Positions 19,719-29,811 of a stretch of 64,000 nucleotides of DNA are shown here, in pieces (the stretch's first letter is position 1; each line of letters begins with the position of its first letter). The stretch lies in assembly GCF_000808575.1 (NCBI RefSeq), contig NZ_JWLW01000012.1, forward strand, positions 1 through 64,000. The letters run 5' to 3'. The stretch comes from Alteromonas marina. GTDB taxonomy: Bacteria; Pseudomonadota; Gammaproteobacteria; Enterobacterales; Alteromonadaceae. The notes beneath the pieces are model-generated. The model was not told the DNA's origin. It did not search any database and saw only the letters and a list, made by a program, of their open reading frames with translations. The position numbers were made by a program, and so were the translations under genes.

Positions 19719-20971
19719 TTCACCTCCATTTGGGCGAAGCGCTCACTTAAAATTGGTGCTAGCCATTCACGGACTGCCGCATTAGGCACGTCATTTATAA
19801 GCTCTTGAATGAAGCCAAAGTTGAGCATTACCAGTGCTTTACTACGAGAAACGCCGCGGGTAAGCATGTAATACAAGGCTTCTTCTTCAATTTCAGCAAC
19901 CGTTGCACCGTGAGCACATTTTACGTCATCAGCATAAATTTCAAGCTCAGGCTTGGTGTTGATAACGCCGCGGCGAGATAGCAACAAGTTGCGGTTGTTA
20001 AGTTCAGCCAATGTCTTTTGCGCGTCACGATGAATATGAATACGACCATTAAACACGGCACGTGCTTTATCGCCTACAATCCCACGCGCGTTTTCTTCTG
20101 TTGTGCCATTAGGCATCGCGTGCTCAATGGTGGAGTGAAGGTCAAATAACTCGCCTTCCGCCAGAAGATAAATGGCATTCATTTTCGCATCGGCAAATTC
20201 GCCGGCGTGATGAATATCTACATCTAAACGGGAAAGCTCGCTTCCATAGCCCACCATGGTGCTGTTAAGCGTAGTGCGGTTATGAAGCTTAAAGTGGCTG
20301 CCGCCTAATTGCTTAGCTTTGCCAGTAAACATAGCAAAACGATAGTGTTCTAGATGTGCATCATCAGCTAGGTCATATTCAGCAAACGCTGTGGTTAAGC
20401 TTTCCGCATCGCCAAAACCTTGCTCGATAACCGTGGCGCTCGCGCCTTCAGCGACCTTCACCACCACACGCGTATGAGCATCAACATTTTGCGACGCCAT
20501 GTTCACAATGCGCACTGGCGTGTCGATTTTCACGCCTGCTTCAACATTAATAAATATACCGTGTTGGCACAGCGCATCGTTAACTAGGCCAAACATATGA
20601 CGGGTTGGTTTAACCTGACCGTATACACTGCTAATTGCTTGCTGCGTGGCAGTATCATCATTATTAAGTGACGTGATGCTCATGCCCGCTGGCACATTTA
20701 GCGTGTTAACCTGCGTGACCAAGACACCGTCTACAAATACAAGGTCGATAGCATTTAGGTTATCGATAGCAGGTACCGGTAAACTGTCTGCCTGAACCGC
20801 TTGCTTAGCTTCACGCTTTTCAACGGGTGTTAGCGGCGTAAAACGCCAGCTTTCGTTTCTACGGGCTGGCCAACCATCGGCTTTTAACTTTTCTAAGGCC
20901 TGCTGACGCACGGGCGCTAGGTAATCGGAGATTTGCGCCGCATCAATGACCTGTTCTAGCCATTGACTCAT
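19715..20971 (-). CDS. sufD: Fe-S cluster assembly scaffold subunit SufD
   Basis: SufD is the SufB paralogue in the SufBC2D scaffold and is needed for iron acquisition. The 418-residue protein has the right-handed beta-helix core (about 120-370) and the conserved C-terminal part DDVKCAHGATVAEIEEEALYYMLTRGVS, including the Cys-Ala-His-Gly motif at the SufB/SufD interface. It overlaps sufS and sufC by 4 bp on each side, a tightly coupled operon. Confidence 0.96.
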   Translation of the reverse strand: MSQWLEQVIDAAQISDYLAPVRQQALEKLKADGWPARRNESWRFTPLTPVEKREAKQAVQADSLPVPAIDNLNAIDLVFVDGVLVTQVNTLNVPAGMSITSLNNDDTATQQAISSVYGQVKPTRHMFGLVNDALCQHGIFINVEAGVKIDTPVRIVNMASQNVDAHTRVVVKVAEGASATVIEQGFGDAESLTTAFAEYDLADDAHLEHYRFAMFTGKAKQLGGSHFKLHNRTTLNSTMVGYGSELSRLDVDIHHAGEFADAKMNAIYLLAEGELFDLHSTIEHAMPNGTTEENARGIVGDKARAVFNGRIHIHRDAQKTLAELNNRNLLLSRRGVINTKPELEIYADDVKCAHGATVAEIEEEALYYMLTRGVSRSKALVMLNFGFIQELINDVPNAAVREWLAPILSERFAQMEVK

Positions 20972-21729
20972 GCTTCAGCCTCCTCGTACGCTTTACCTAG
21001 GAATGCGTATCCGCTCTTCTCGACTTCTAGCGCAAGTGACGCGTCACCGCTTTTCACGATTTTGCCATCGGCAAGAATGTGAACAAAGTCAGGCTTGATG
21101 TAGTCTAGAAGACGCTGGTAGTGGGTAACAACAATGAAGCTACGCTCACCGTCGCGCTGGCTGTTAACGCCATCGGCAACAACCTGAAGTGCGTCAACGT
21201 CAAGGCCAGAGTCTGATTCATCAAGAATACAAAGTTTTGGCTCTAGCAAAATCATTTGCATGATTTCGTTACGCTTCTTCTCACCACCAGAGAAACCTTC
21301 GTTCACACCGCGTTTCAAGAAATCTAATGGAAGCTGTACTTGCTTACACGCTTCTTTTGCTTTCTTTAAAAACTCAGCAGCAGTTAATGGCGCTTCGCCG
21401 CGCTGTTCGCGCATAGCGTTAACTGACTCTTTCATGAATTCCATATTGCTTACGCCAGGAATCTCAACGGGGTATTGGAACGCAAGGAAAAGGCCTTCGC
21501 GGGCACGCTCTTCTACTTCAAGCTCTAGTAGATCTTTACCGTTAAGCGTTGCTTCGCCTTCGCTTACTTCGTAACCGTCACGACCAGATAGGACGTAGCC
21601 TAGTGTACTTTTACCGGCACCGTTGGGGCCCATGATAGCGTGTACTTCACCAGGTTTAACTTCAAGGTTAAGACCTTTAATGATGTTCTTCTCTTCCACG
21701 CTGGCATGTAAATTCTTGATACTAAGCAT
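20968..21729 (-). CDS. sufC: Fe-S cluster assembly ATPase SufC
   Basis: SufC is the ABC-type ATPase that drives conformational change in the SufBCD scaffold. The 253-residue protein has Walker A GPNGAGKST at 34-42, the Q-loop (LAFQYPVEIPGVSN), the SufC-type signature FSGGEKKRNEI, Walker B LCILDESDSGLD and the switch histidine in VVTHYQRLL. It lies 3 bp after sufB and overlaps sufD by 4 bp. Confidence 0.98.
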   Translation of the reverse strand: MLSIKNLHASVEEKNIIKGLNLEVKPGEVHAIMGPNGAGKSTLGYVLSGRDGYEVSEGEATLNGKDLLELEVEERAREGLFLAFQYPVEIPGVSNMEFMKESVNAMREQRGEAPLTAAEFLKKAKEACKQVQLPLDFLKRGVNEGFSGGEKKRNEIMQMILLEPKLCILDESDSGLDVDALQVVADGVNSQRDGERSFIVVTHYQRLLDYIKPDFVHILADGKIVKSGDASLALEVEKSGYAFLGKAYEEAEA

Positions 21730-21732
21730 TGA

Positions 21733-23169
21733 TTACCCCACTGAACCTTCAAGACTAATTTCGAGCAGCTTGCCGGCTTCTACGGCAAATTCCATTGGCA
21801 GCTCTTTGAATACTTCTTTACAGAAACCGTTAACAATCATAGAAACGGCCTTCTCTGTGTCTAAGCCACGCTGCTGACACAGGAATAATTGTTCGTCGCT
21901 CACCTTCGATGTTGTTGCTTCGTGTTCAACAATCGCAGAAGGGTTGCGGCTTTCGATATACGGGAACGTGTGCGCGCCACATTTGTCACCGATAAGTAGC
22001 GAGTCACACTCGGTGAAGTTACGTGCACCGTCTGCGCGAGAGCCCATTTGAACCAGCCCGCGATAGGCGTTATTGCTGTGACCCGCTGAGATACCTTTAG
22101 AGATGATGGTCGACTTGGTGTTTTTACCCACGTGGATCATCTTAGTACCGGTATCAGCCTGCTGGCGACCGCGAGTTAGCGCTACTGAGTAGAATTCACC
22201 TACACTATTGTCGCCTTTAAGTACACAGCTTGGGTACTTCCACGTAACCGCAGAGCCCGTTTCAACCTGCGTCCACGAGATTTTGGCATTAGTATGCGCT
22301 ACACCACGTTTTGTCACGAAGTTGTAGATACCGCCTTTACCGTTCTCGTCACCTGGGTACCAGTTCTGTACCGTTGAGTATTTAATTTGCGCATCGTCCA
22401 TTGCCACTAGCTCAACCACTGCCGCATGCAGCTGGTTTTCATCGCGCTGTGGAGCGGTACAACCTTCAAGGTAGCTTACATAGCTGCCTTCATCAGCAAC
22501 AATCAAGGTACGCTCGAACTGACCGGTGTTCATTTCGTTAATACGGAAATAAGTAGAAAGCTCCATTGGGCAACGTGTGCCTTTTGGAATATAAACAAAT
22601 GAACCGTCAGTAAATACAGCGCTGTTAAGCGCAGCAAAGTAGTTATCTGTGCGCGGCACTACCGAACCAATGTATTTCTTTACAAGGTCTGGGTACTTCT
22701 GAAGCGCTTCAGAAATTGGGCAAAAGATCACGCCCGCTTCTTCAAGCTTATCGCGGAACGTCGTAACAACCGATACCGAGTCGAATACCGCATCTACCGC
22801 AACACCTGCCAGCATTTCCTGCTCGTGTAGAGGAATGCCCAGCTTTTCATAGGTGCGAAGTAGCTCAGGATCAACTTCATCTAGCGACTTAGGCTTATCT
22901 TTCATACTCTTTGGTGCCGAGTAATAAGAAATGGCCTGATAATCGATTTTCGGATAGTCGACATGCGCCCAATCTGGCTCTTCCATTTCTAGCCATGCAT
23001 GATAAGACTTCAAACGCCATTCAAGCATCCATTCAGGCTCGTTTTTCATTGCTGATATGCGGCGGATAACCGACTCGTCCAGGCCGCTTTCAAACGTTTC
23101 CGATTCGATTTCTGAATAGAAACCCGCATCGTACTTTCTTTCTAACGCCTGTTCGATCTGTTCACTCAT
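21733..23169 (-). CDS. sufB: Fe-S cluster assembly scaffold subunit SufB
   Basis: SufB is the scaffold subunit on which new Fe-S clusters are built. The 478-residue protein contains [52 protein letters not shown], and the C-terminal [20 protein letters not shown] with the cysteine used in cluster assembly. It begins the suf operon proper. About 200 bp upstream is a promoter overlapped by an IscR-type box, so it should be derepressed when Fe-S clusters are scarce. Confidence 0.98.
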   Translation of the reverse strand: MSEQIEQALERKYDAGFYSEIESETFESGLDESVIRRISAMKNEPEWMLEWRLKSYHAWLEMEEPDWAHVDYPKIDYQAISYYSAPKSMKDKPKSLDEVDPELLRTYEKLGIPLHEQEMLAGVAVDAVFDSVSVVTTFRDKLEEAGVIFCPISEALQKYPDLVKKYIGSVVPRTDNYFAALNSAVFTDGSFVYIPKGTRCPMELSTYFRINEMNTGQFERTLIVADEGSYVSYLEGCTAPQRDENQLHAAVVELVAMDDAQIKYSTVQNWYPGDENGKGGIYNFVTKRGVAHTNAKISWTQVETGSAVTWKYPSCVLKGDNSVGEFYSVALTRGRQQADTGTKMIHVGKNTKSTIISKGISAGHSNNAYRGLVQMGSRADGARNFTECDSLLIGDKCGAHTFPYIESRNPSAIVEHEATTSKVSDEQLFLCQQRGLDTEKAVSMIVNGFCKEVFKELPMEFAVEAGKLLEISLEGSVG

Positions 23170-23563
23170 GTTGGGATCTCACTTGTTTGCCTGCATTTGC
23201 TGCCACTAACCTTTCTACTTAACTGGCAAATAAATCACCCCACGGTCTTGGTAATTTATATAGACTTTCAACTTCAACAACGTCATTTATTTGGGTTTAC
23301 GCCCAAAAGAGTTGCCAAAACTGCCAGTTACATTGCGGACAGCCTAAAATTTTGGTGCCGTAGTATATAATACCCGACTATTTCACTCAAATATTCAGCC
23401 ATTAATTTATGGCCACTTACGCGTTTTAAACGCTGCTTGAAGGTCAATTTCCTTTAAACGCGCATTAATTTTCTTCCACATTCACTAAAATAAAAAAGAA
23501 TGCGCTAACACTAACTACGCTTTGCCTACTACAAAAACCCGCGCTCAACGACGGTATAGGCGT
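23170..23563. other. iscS-sufB intergenic regulatory region
   Basis: This 394-bp gap separates iscS from sufB and contains the suf promoter described at 23362-23394. It also holds a 13-bp palindrome GCGTTTTAAACGC at 23421-23433 and an inverted repeat GCGCATT/AATGCGC (23460-23466 and 23499-23505) downstream of iscS, which might form an iscS 3' end. No ORF of coding quality is visible. Confidence 0.6.
23362..23394 (-). promoter_or_regulatory. suf operon promoter overlapped by IscR type 1 box
   Basis: On the minus strand the promoter is TTGAGT (complement of 23385-23390), a 17-nt spacer and TATACT (complement of 23362-23367). The plus-strand 25-mer at 23370-23394 begins ATACCCGACTATTTC and ends AAATAT. 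It fits the E. coli IscR type 1 pattern ATASYYGACTRWWWY followed by AGTCRRSTAT, with two mismatches in the second half. The box covers the -35 element and spacer, which implies repression by [2Fe-2S]-IscR. This is a by-eye match, not a scored one. Confidence 0.75.
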
Positions 23564-24730
23564 TTATGCTGAAACCGCTTGGCGCAGTCTTGTGGTTACA
23601 TCCACTACTTTTTGTATTACGTAATCGATGTCTTCTTGGGTCGTAAAACGCCCCACGCTGAATCTAATTCCTGCATGCGCCAATTCGTTGCTGCGGCCAA
23701 TCGCTTTCAGCACATACGAAGGCTCTAGACTCGCTGACGTACATGCCGACCCAGAAGATACGGCAATATCATTTAAGCCCATCATCAAGCTTTCACCGTC
23801 CACACCCGCAAAGCTCACATTTAAAATACTCGGGATACGCTGTGTTGCGTGCCCATTTAAATAGATATCGTCGAGCTGTTGAAGGCCTTGCCACAGCGAT
23901 TCACGCAGCGCTAATATGCGCGCACTATCCTCTTCTATTTTTGAAGAAGCTAGCGCGATGGCTTCACCCATTCCAACAATTTGGTGGGTGGCTAATGTAC
24001 CCGACCGCATACCGCGCTCGTGGCCCCCGCCATGAATTTGTGCAACCAGATTGATTTTAGGACGGCGACGCACATATAGTGCCCCCATACCTTTCGGGCC
24101 GTATATCTTGTGCGCCGATATAGACAGCAAATCGATAGGAAGCTCAGCTAAATCAATGGCAATTTTGCCCACACTTTGCGCACCATCAACATGAAAAAGA
24201 ACGCCTTTATCACGACAAAGCTGGCCAATAGCTTGAATGTCTTGGATAACCCCAAGTTCATTGTTCACATGCATCACCGACACCAGAATAGTGTCGTCGC
24301 GCAACGCGTTTTCGAGATCATTTAAATCAATTAAACCGTTTGGCAATACTTCAAGATAAGTAACTTCAAAGCCTTGGCTTTGTAAGAACTCACAGGTATC
24401 CAACACCGCTTTATGTTCGGTGTTAACGGTAATAATATGTTTGCCTTTATTGGCATAACCTTGGGCGACGCCTTTTATAGCAAGATTGTTCGATTCAGTG
24501 GCCCCCGAAGTAAAAACAATTTCTCTCGGGTCGCAATTAAGCGCGTCGCTGATTTGATTTCTAGCAACATCAACCGCCTCTTCTGCCATCCAGCCGAAGC
24601 GATAGCTACGAGAAGCTGGGTTACCAAAGTTGCCATCCAGCGTTAGGCATTTTGCCATTGCCTCGGCCACACTTGGGTCTACCGGTGTTGTTGCTGCGTA
24701 ATCTAAATAAATGGGTGTTGATAAAGCCAT
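23564..24730 (-). CDS. iscS: Group I cysteine desulfurase IscS
   Basis: IscS is a PLP-dependent desulfurase that supplies sulfur for Fe-S clusters and thiolated tRNA. The 388-residue protein has [12 protein letters not shown], the PLP lysine in [18 protein letters not shown], and the catalytic cysteine in the long mobile loop [17 protein letters not shown]. It ends soon after [17 protein letters not shown] and lacks the last 15 or so residues of E. coli IscS, the tail that contacts IscU. It follows iscR by 18 bp, but no iscU, hscBA or fdx lies next to it; the suf genes come instead. It could be annotated simply as a NifS/IscS-type desulfurase. Confidence 0.92.
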   Translation of the reverse strand: MALSTPIYLDYAATTPVDPSVAEAMAKCLTLDGNFGNPASRSYRFGWMAEEAVDVARNQISDALNCDPREIVFTSGATESNNLAIKGVAQGYANKGKHIITVNTEHKAVLDTCEFLQSQGFEVTYLEVLPNGLIDLNDLENALRDDTILVSVMHVNNELGVIQDIQAIGQLCRDKGVLFHVDGAQSVGKIAIDLAELPIDLLSISAHKIYGPKGMGALYVRRRPKINLVAQIHGGGHERGMRSGTLATHQIVGMGEAIALASSKIEEDSARILALRESLWQGLQQLDDIYLNGHATQRIPSILNVSFAGVDGESLMMGLNDIAVSSGSACTSASLEPSYVLKAIGRSNELAHAGIRFSVGRFTTQEDIDYVIQKVVDVTTRLRQAVSA

Positions 24731-24748
24731 GCGTTACTCAATACCAAT

Positions 24749-25234
24749 TTAAAGTTGGATACTAACTTCAATATCTTTGGTGATATGACGAAGTGAGGCA
24801 TTACCGTCTTGACGGTCGGCTACCTCTTGCACATCACGCTTTGCCATTAATTCGCCCAGCGTAATTGAATTTAAAAACGCCGCAATGCGATCACTTAGGT
24901 CTTGCCACAAGCTGTGCGTTAGACAGCGATCGCCGCCTTGGCAGTCTGCTTGTCCTTGACAACGTGTCGCATCAATGGACTCGTCAACGGCGCGAATGAC
25001 TTCGCCTATCGCAATTTTACTTGCTTCACGGCCTAATAAATAGCCACCGCCAGGCCCGCGGACGCTGTCTACCAATTGCTCTTTACGCAATCGAGAAAAA
25101 AGTTGTTCAAGGTAAGATAAAGAAATTTCTTGTCGTTCTGAAATGTCGGCAAGAGGCACTGGACCACGCTTTGAATGCAAAGCGACATCAAGCATTGCGG
25201 TAACCGCATAGCGCCCTTTCGAAGTGAGTTTCAT
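24749..25234 (-). CDS. iscR: Fe-S cluster-sensing transcriptional regulator IscR
   Basis: IscR is an Rrf2-family regulator that binds a [2Fe-2S] cluster and represses Fe-S assembly genes when clusters are plentiful. The 161-residue protein has the winged helix-turn-helix at about 1-65 ([38 protein letters not shown]). The ligands Cys92, Cys98, Cys104 and His107 occupy exactly the E. coli positions. Two adjacent IscR-type boxes lie 39-88 bp upstream, so it is probably autoregulated. It heads the iscR-iscS-suf gene series. Confidence 0.98.
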   Translation of the reverse strand: MKLTSKGRYAVTAMLDVALHSKRGPVPLADISERQEISLSYLEQLFSRLRKEQLVDSVRGPGGGYLLGREASKIAIGEVIRAVDESIDATRCQGQADCQGGDRCLTHSLWQDLSDRIAAFLNSITLGELMAKRDVQEVADRQDGNASLRHITKDIEVSIQL

Positions 25235-25267
25235 TGGATTCTCCCGCCGTTTTATAGTGCGAGAATT

Positions 25268-25322
25268 TTCACATACCCGACTAAAATGGTCAAGTATAAG
25301 ACCCAGTAAATTAGTCAGGTAT
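25268..25322 (-). promoter_or_regulatory. iscR promoter with two adjacent IscR-type boxes
   Basis: Box 1 at 25273-25297 begins ATACCCGACTAAAAT and ends AAGTAT; compared with the type 1 IscR pattern it has one mismatch (GGTC for AGTC). Box 2 at 25298-25322 directly abuts it and keeps a good right half, AGTCAGGTAT, but a poor left half. On the minus strand a -35 TTGACC lies inside box 1, 17 bases before a weak -10 (GAAAAT). This is the same geometry as at the suf promoter and recalls the paired sites at the E. coli iscR promoter. Confidence 0.75.
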
Positions 25323-25485
25323 TATTGATTCGAGTAATCGCTTTTGTATATCAAGGCTTTCGTTTCAATTAAGCCCCATCCAAATAAGCACTAATAGACG
25401 CTAATAGACGCCAAATTTGCGTGGTCTACGCTAAATGCTTAGAAATCGTTTATTCTGCAGATAAATGATAACGTCGACTATAAGC

Positions 25486-26397
25486 CTATTTGTTCGCATT
25501 TAAGTGAATATGAGCAAGAATACTGTCTGCTATCCGATGTGATTGGACGGTATCTATTTGATGGCGCAACCCACGCAGTACTTGATGTTTAGCACCTGAT
25601 ATAGCTCTGGCTGTTGCTACACCGCCACTGGGATGCACCATGCGATCAACATCTCCGTGTATCACTAATGTTGGGGCTTTGACATTTTGAAGCATTGGCG
25701 TTCGGTCGCCGGATTTCATAATAGCACCGATTTGCCGGAACATCGCTTTTGCATCACTTTTGCCACCATTGCGCTGCCATGCCAAACGCGCATACTGATG
25801 CCATTGATTTACGGCTCCCTTTGCAGCTACATCGCCAATATGCGTCATCATTGCTTGGTAGTTTTTAACTGCGTCTTTTTCACTTGTTGGTGCTTTTGCT
25901 CTTGCTAAACGCCATAACGTTGAATACGACGGTTGACCGACTTTTCGACTCCCAGTGGTAGAAAAAATAGACGTCATAGATGTCACTTTTTCTGGGTGAA
26001 GGCTAGCGAGAGTTTGCGCAATCATCCCTCCCATAGACATTCCTGCGATATGTGCGCTTGTTATATTTAACGCCTCTAACAACTCTGCAGTATCTTCAGC
26101 CATCCGTTCAAGTCCATATGCACCTTTCGGCGACCTTCCTCTTAACTGCTGTAATAGGCTGGGATGCGGTGTGTCGCTGCGTACTGACCTTCCTGCATCA
26201 CGATTGTCAAAGCAAATAACGCGAAATCCACTAGCAACTAAACGCTCAATAAGCGCGTTTGGCCAATAAACCAACTGAAGACCTAAACCCACAATAAGTA
26301 CAATGGTATCGGTATTTCCGACACCATGCTCGGCATAGCAAAACCTATCACCGCTTTTAAGCGTTACGTATTGCTCATGATGCTGGGCTAAACTCAT
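25486..26397 (-). CDS. Alpha/beta hydrolase
   Basis: The 303-residue protein is an alpha/beta-fold hydrolase. It has the oxyanion region VGLGLQ, RVICFDNRDAGRS, the nucleophile elbow GMSMGG (Ser in the middle), the acid in VIHGDVDRMVHP and a C-terminal His in RGLRHQID. The natural substrate cannot be read from the sequence. It starts 49 bp after the Baeyer-Villiger-type monooxygenase on the same strand, which suggests that it hydrolyses the ester or lactone product of that enzyme. No signal peptide is present, so it acts in the cytosol. Confidence 0.88.
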   Translation of the reverse strand: MSLAQHHEQYVTLKSGDRFCYAEHGVGNTDTIVLIVGLGLQLVYWPNALIERLVASGFRVICFDNRDAGRSVRSDTPHPSLLQQLRGRSPKGAYGLERMAEDTAELLEALNITSAHIAGMSMGGMIAQTLASLHPEKVTSMTSIFSTTGSRKVGQPSYSTLWRLARAKAPTSEKDAVKNYQAMMTHIGDVAAKGAVNQWHQYARLAWQRNGGKSDAKAMFRQIGAIMKSGDRTPMLQNVKAPTLVIHGDVDRMVHPSGGVATARAISGAKHQVLRGLRHQIDTVQSHRIADSILAHIHLNANK

Positions 26398-26446
26398 TTA
26401 AAGCTCTCGTGATTTAATAAAAGTAAGTGTGCGTCTATTAAAATTT

Positions 26447-27901
26447 CTATTCAAACTTAAGCGCTGGGTCGTCTACACGGCCTTTCCGAAAAATTTTCAC
26501 GTCTTGTGCATAATTGAACGACATAGACCAAGGAAACTGCATGCCTTGACGTGGCAATTGTTCTAAAGAACGTTGGATGTAGCCAGCGCCAAAGTTTAGT
26601 AACGGTTGTGTTTCCATATTTGGGTCTGCTACAGGTGTACACTGTGTAAAGCCGTGCTCTTCCATATGATTGAGCAATCGCGTGAAATGTTCACATAAAA
26701 GGCCAATTTTTAGTGTCCACGATGAAGCTGTATAGCCCACCGCAATAGCAAAATTAGGCACGCCACTGAGTAACATACCTTTATACGTAACACATTCTGG
26801 CAGCGAAACAGCTTCACCATCAATTTTTGGCACTATCCCTCCTAGAGGCAGAAGGTTTAATCCAGTGGCTGTTACTATAATATCTGCTTCAATATGCTGG
26901 CCCGAATCAAGTTTAATGCCGGTTTCAGTAAACGTTTCTATAGTATCTGTTGCAACCGACGCCTTACCTTTCGAAATTGACTCGAATAAATCTCCACCCG
27001 GAACTGCACACAGTCGCTGCTCCCAAGGATTGTAAGGTGGGTTAAAATGTATATCTACTGGATACCCTTCGGGTAACATTTTTGCATTAAGACTGCGTAT
27101 TATTTTGCGCGCACGATGTGGAAAGCGCTGACTAAATGCGTACACCCAACGCTGTTTCGCTATGTTAAACCAACGCGCAGCTTTAAACGCTGTATCCTCG
27201 CTAAACCACGCGCGTAAATGTTTTGCGATTGGATCATCTACGGGAACAGGTAATACGTAGGATGGCGTTCTTTGCAGCATAGTCACGTGCGATGCGCTTT
27301 TCGCTAGTGCGGGAACCAGCGTTACCGCCGTTGCACCGCTTCCGATTACCACTACGCGTTTGTTTTCGTAGTCCAGATCTTCAGGCCAATGCTGTGGATG
27401 TACAATCTGACCGTTAAATTGTGATCGCCCTTTGAAATGTGGTGCATAACCTTTATCGTATCGATAATAACCCGAAGCGTTAAATATCCATCTGGCGGCA
27501 ATGTGCTCATGCTGCCCACTCTCTTCTGACTTTAACGTAACCCGCCAATAGTTTTTATCGCTTTGCCAATCTATATCTACCACACGAGTTAAAAAACGTA
27601 TGCGCTCTTTAATACCGTTTTCAGCCGCGGTTTCTTCGACGTAAGCCTTTATTGAACGACCATCAGCAATGGCCTTTTGCTCTTTCCAAGGTTTAAATTC
27701 GTAGCCGAAGGTGAATAAATCAGAATCTGAGCGTATTCCCGGGTATTTAAATAAATCCCATGTGCCGCCCAAATCACCGCGGGCTTCTATAATAGTATAT
27801 GAAAGGTCAGGACATTTTTTTTGAATGTGGTAGGCGCAGCCGATACCCGAAATTCCGGCTCCAACAATTAGTACGTCGAGTAATTGCACTGTATCTTGCA
27901 T
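26447..27901 (-). CDS. Flavin-containing (Baeyer-Villiger-type) monooxygenase
   Basis: The 484-residue protein is an FAD/NADPH monooxygenase. The FAD site is GAGISG at 14-19 followed by an acidic strand end (IIEARGDLGGTWD). The class fingerprint F-x-G-x3-H-x3-W-P is exact in FNGQIVHPQHWP, followed by the NADPH-binding GSGATA. This pattern is typical of Baeyer-Villiger monooxygenases and their flavin-monooxygenase relatives, which insert oxygen into ketones or oxidise N and S atoms. The substrate is unknown. The adjacent hydrolase supports a ketone-to-ester-to-acid route, which is an inference. Confidence 0.88.
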   Translation of the reverse strand: MQDTVQLLDVLIVGAGISGIGCAYHIQKKCPDLSYTIIEARGDLGGTWDLFKYPGIRSDSDLFTFGYEFKPWKEQKAIADGRSIKAYVEETAAENGIKERIRFLTRVVDIDWQSDKNYWRVTLKSEESGQHEHIAARWIFNASGYYRYDKGYAPHFKGRSQFNGQIVHPQHWPEDLDYENKRVVVIGSGATAVTLVPALAKSASHVTMLQRTPSYVLPVPVDDPIAKHLRAWFSEDTAFKAARWFNIAKQRWVYAFSQRFPHRARKIIRSLNAKMLPEGYPVDIHFNPPYNPWEQRLCAVPGGDLFESISKGKASVATDTIETFTETGIKLDSGQHIEADIIVTATGLNLLPLGGIVPKIDGEAVSLPECVTYKGMLLSGVPNFAIAVGYTASSWTLKIGLLCEHFTRLLNHMEEHGFTQCTPVADPNMETQPLLNFGAGYIQRSLEQLPRQGMQFPWSMSFNYAQDVKIFRKGRVDDPALKFE

Positions 27902-28015
27902 AACGTCCCTGAAAAGTGATGATCAACCTCTCATCTCAATGTAAGTTGGCGTTATGCACGAGTCAATGTGCTTGTTAATGTTTTGTAAAAACAAGCCTTT
28001 GTGAATTTTTACTAT

Positions 28016-28050
28016 AAAAGGGTGAAGGTTCTCTGCCTTTTCACCCGAAA
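28016..28050 (-). terminator. Terminator after cysE
   Basis: GGGTGAAGG at 28020-28028 pairs with CCTTTTCACCC at 28036-28046 with a two-base bulge. On the minus strand four T follow. It lies just downstream of the cysE stop codon. Confidence 0.75.
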
Positions 28051-28069
28051 ATAGTATGCGGAATTAGAG

Positions 28070-28894
28070 TTAAATAGCGGGGTCGAAAGAAGAATGAGCC
28101 TTCTCTCGCTCTTGGGTTTCCGTTAGGTCGAAACCCGTTTCTGCGAAATCTTCAGCGCTAATATTGTGTAAATTATCGGTACACACATCGCCACCTAGCG
28201 ACTGAATGACCTTGCACATCTCTTCCACTTTGGTGTCCATTTGGTGCATATGCTCTAGCATTATGCCCATCGCATTGGCCACAGGATCAGGGTTATCTGG
28301 CGCGACAGCATAGGCATCAAAACCATATTTCTGGGCAATTTTATCTCGCTCAGGGTTTACCGACGCATTCATCTCTTTTTGCTTCGAGATAATGATACGA
28401 CCCGGGATCCCCACCGCCGTAGCGCCATCAGGAATATCTTTTACGACCACAGAGTTAGACCCTACTTTAGCGTTTTCACCTATAATAATAGGCCCTAACA
28501 CTTTGGCACCAGCCCCAACTACAGCGCCTTTTTTAAGGGTTGGGTGGCGCTTACCTGCTCTCCAGCTAGTGCCTCCAAGAGTAACGCCGTGGTAAAGGGT
28601 GACGTCATCGCCTATTTCAGCAGTTTCACCAATGACCACACCCATACCGTGGTCGATAAATACCCGTCGTCCCAACGTGGCACCAGGATGAATCTCAATA
28701 CCCGTAAGCCAACGGCTAAAGGTTGATAAACTGCGCGCCAACCATTTCCACTCAGCCTTCCATAGTTTGTGACTAATGCGATGCAGCCACACCGCATGAA
28801 GGCCAGGATAGTTGGTTAGCACTTCAAAGGTGTTTCTGGCCGCTGGGTCGCGATGAAATACGCCTTGAATATCATCTTTTATACGGGCGAACAT
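28070..28894 (-). CDS. cysE: Serine O-acetyltransferase
   Basis: CysE makes O-acetylserine from serine and acetyl-CoA, the first step of cysteine synthesis. The 274-residue protein has the helical N-terminal part ([24 protein letters not shown]) and a left-handed beta-helix of hexapeptide repeats at about 70-170, with the active-site [17 protein letters not shown] and [12 protein letters not shown]. The C-terminus is longer than in minimal forms but normal for the E. coli type. It starts 5 bp after trmJ. Its place beside the iscR/suf series fits a cysteine-supply role, though they have separate promoters. Confidence 0.95.
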   Translation of the reverse strand: MFARIKDDIQGVFHRDPAARNTFEVLTNYPGLHAVWLHRISHKLWKAEWKWLARSLSTFSRWLTGIEIHPGATLGRRVFIDHGMGVVIGETAEIGDDVTLYHGVTLGGTSWRAGKRHPTLKKGAVVGAGAKVLGPIIIGENAKVGSNSVVVKDIPDGATAVGIPGRIIISKQKEMNASVNPERDKIAQKYGFDAYAVAPDNPDPVANAMGIMLEHMHQMDTKVEEMCKVIQSLGGDVCTDNLHNISAEDFAETGFDLTETQEREKAHSSFDPAI

Positions 28895-28899
28895 AGTGT

Positions 28900-29664
28900 T
28901 TACTCTTTTTCTTCTATCGCTGGTGCAGGGTCTGCGTCGCCTGAGTTAGCATTCTTCACCGATTTATCGATAGACGCCAATATACCGCGTAATATATTAA
29001 GCTCTTGAGACTCAGGGCGCGCTCGGTTAAACAAGCGGCGCAGCTTAGTCATAACCACACCCGGGTGACTTTTGCGAATGAACGACGTGCCTTCCAGCGT
29101 GGTTTCCAAATGCGTATAAAAACGCTCTAAATCGTCATTCAGTGGATATTCTTCCTCAACACTTGGATAGGTTTCGCGATTTAGATAGGCCATGCGAATC
29201 TCATAACAAAGGGTTTGTACTGCTGCTGCTAAATTAAGTGAGCTGTATTCTGGGTTGGCTGGAATACACATATGGAAGTGACACTGCTGCAGCTCTTCAT
29301 TAGTTAAACCACTATTCTCTCGACCAAACACCAAGGCTACTGGGTACTTTTCTACTTCTTGGACCAGCTTCTCGCCACAGTCGCGCGGGCCTAACATCGG
29401 CCATGAATGAGTGCGAGAGCGTGCAGACGTCCCTACTACTAAGCCACAGTCTTTAACAGCCTCTTCCAGCGTGCTTACAATTTTCGCGTTAGCAAGGACA
29501 TCACCCGCCCCCGCCGCCAATGCACTGGCTTGGCCGTCTGGCTCATTTACTGGGTCGACAAGATATAAGCTGCTCAGCCCCATGGTTTTCATAGCTCTTG
29601 CTGTCGAGCCGATGTTTCCCGTGTGAGACGTGTTAACTAAAATAATGCGAATATTCTCGAGCAT
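28900..29664 (-). CDS. trmJ: tRNA (cytidine/uridine-2'-O-)-methyltransferase TrmJ
   Basis: TrmJ methylates the 2'-OH of residue 32 in several tRNAs. The 254-residue protein is a SPOUT methyltransferase with motif 1 [22 protein letters not shown], motif 2 [17 protein letters not shown] and motif 3 [20 protein letters not shown], followed by a C-terminal extension. It diverges from suhB across 255 bp, the same arrangement as in E. coli, and is cotranscribed with cysE. Confidence 0.95.
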   Translation of the reverse strand: MLENIRIILVNTSHTGNIGSTARAMKTMGLSSLYLVDPVNEPDGQASALAAGAGDVLANAKIVSTLEEAVKDCGLVVGTSARSRTHSWPMLGPRDCGEKLVQEVEKYPVALVFGRENSGLTNEELQQCHFHMCIPANPEYSSLNLAAAVQTLCYEIRMAYLNRETYPSVEEEYPLNDDLERFYTHLETTLEGTSFIRKSHPGVVMTKLRRLFNRARPESQELNILRGILASIDKSVKNANSGDADPAPAIEEKE

Positions 29665-29811
29665 GCGTGTAATACCTACGTATTTATTTGGATAGCGTCT
29701 TTAATTCGATATTACGCGCATCTGGCGTACTATCTTACAGACCTTAATAGCTTTAAGTTTAACACAGTGGCAGTATAGATGGCTATTCACGCTATTGCGC
29801 TGGGAATTCAT

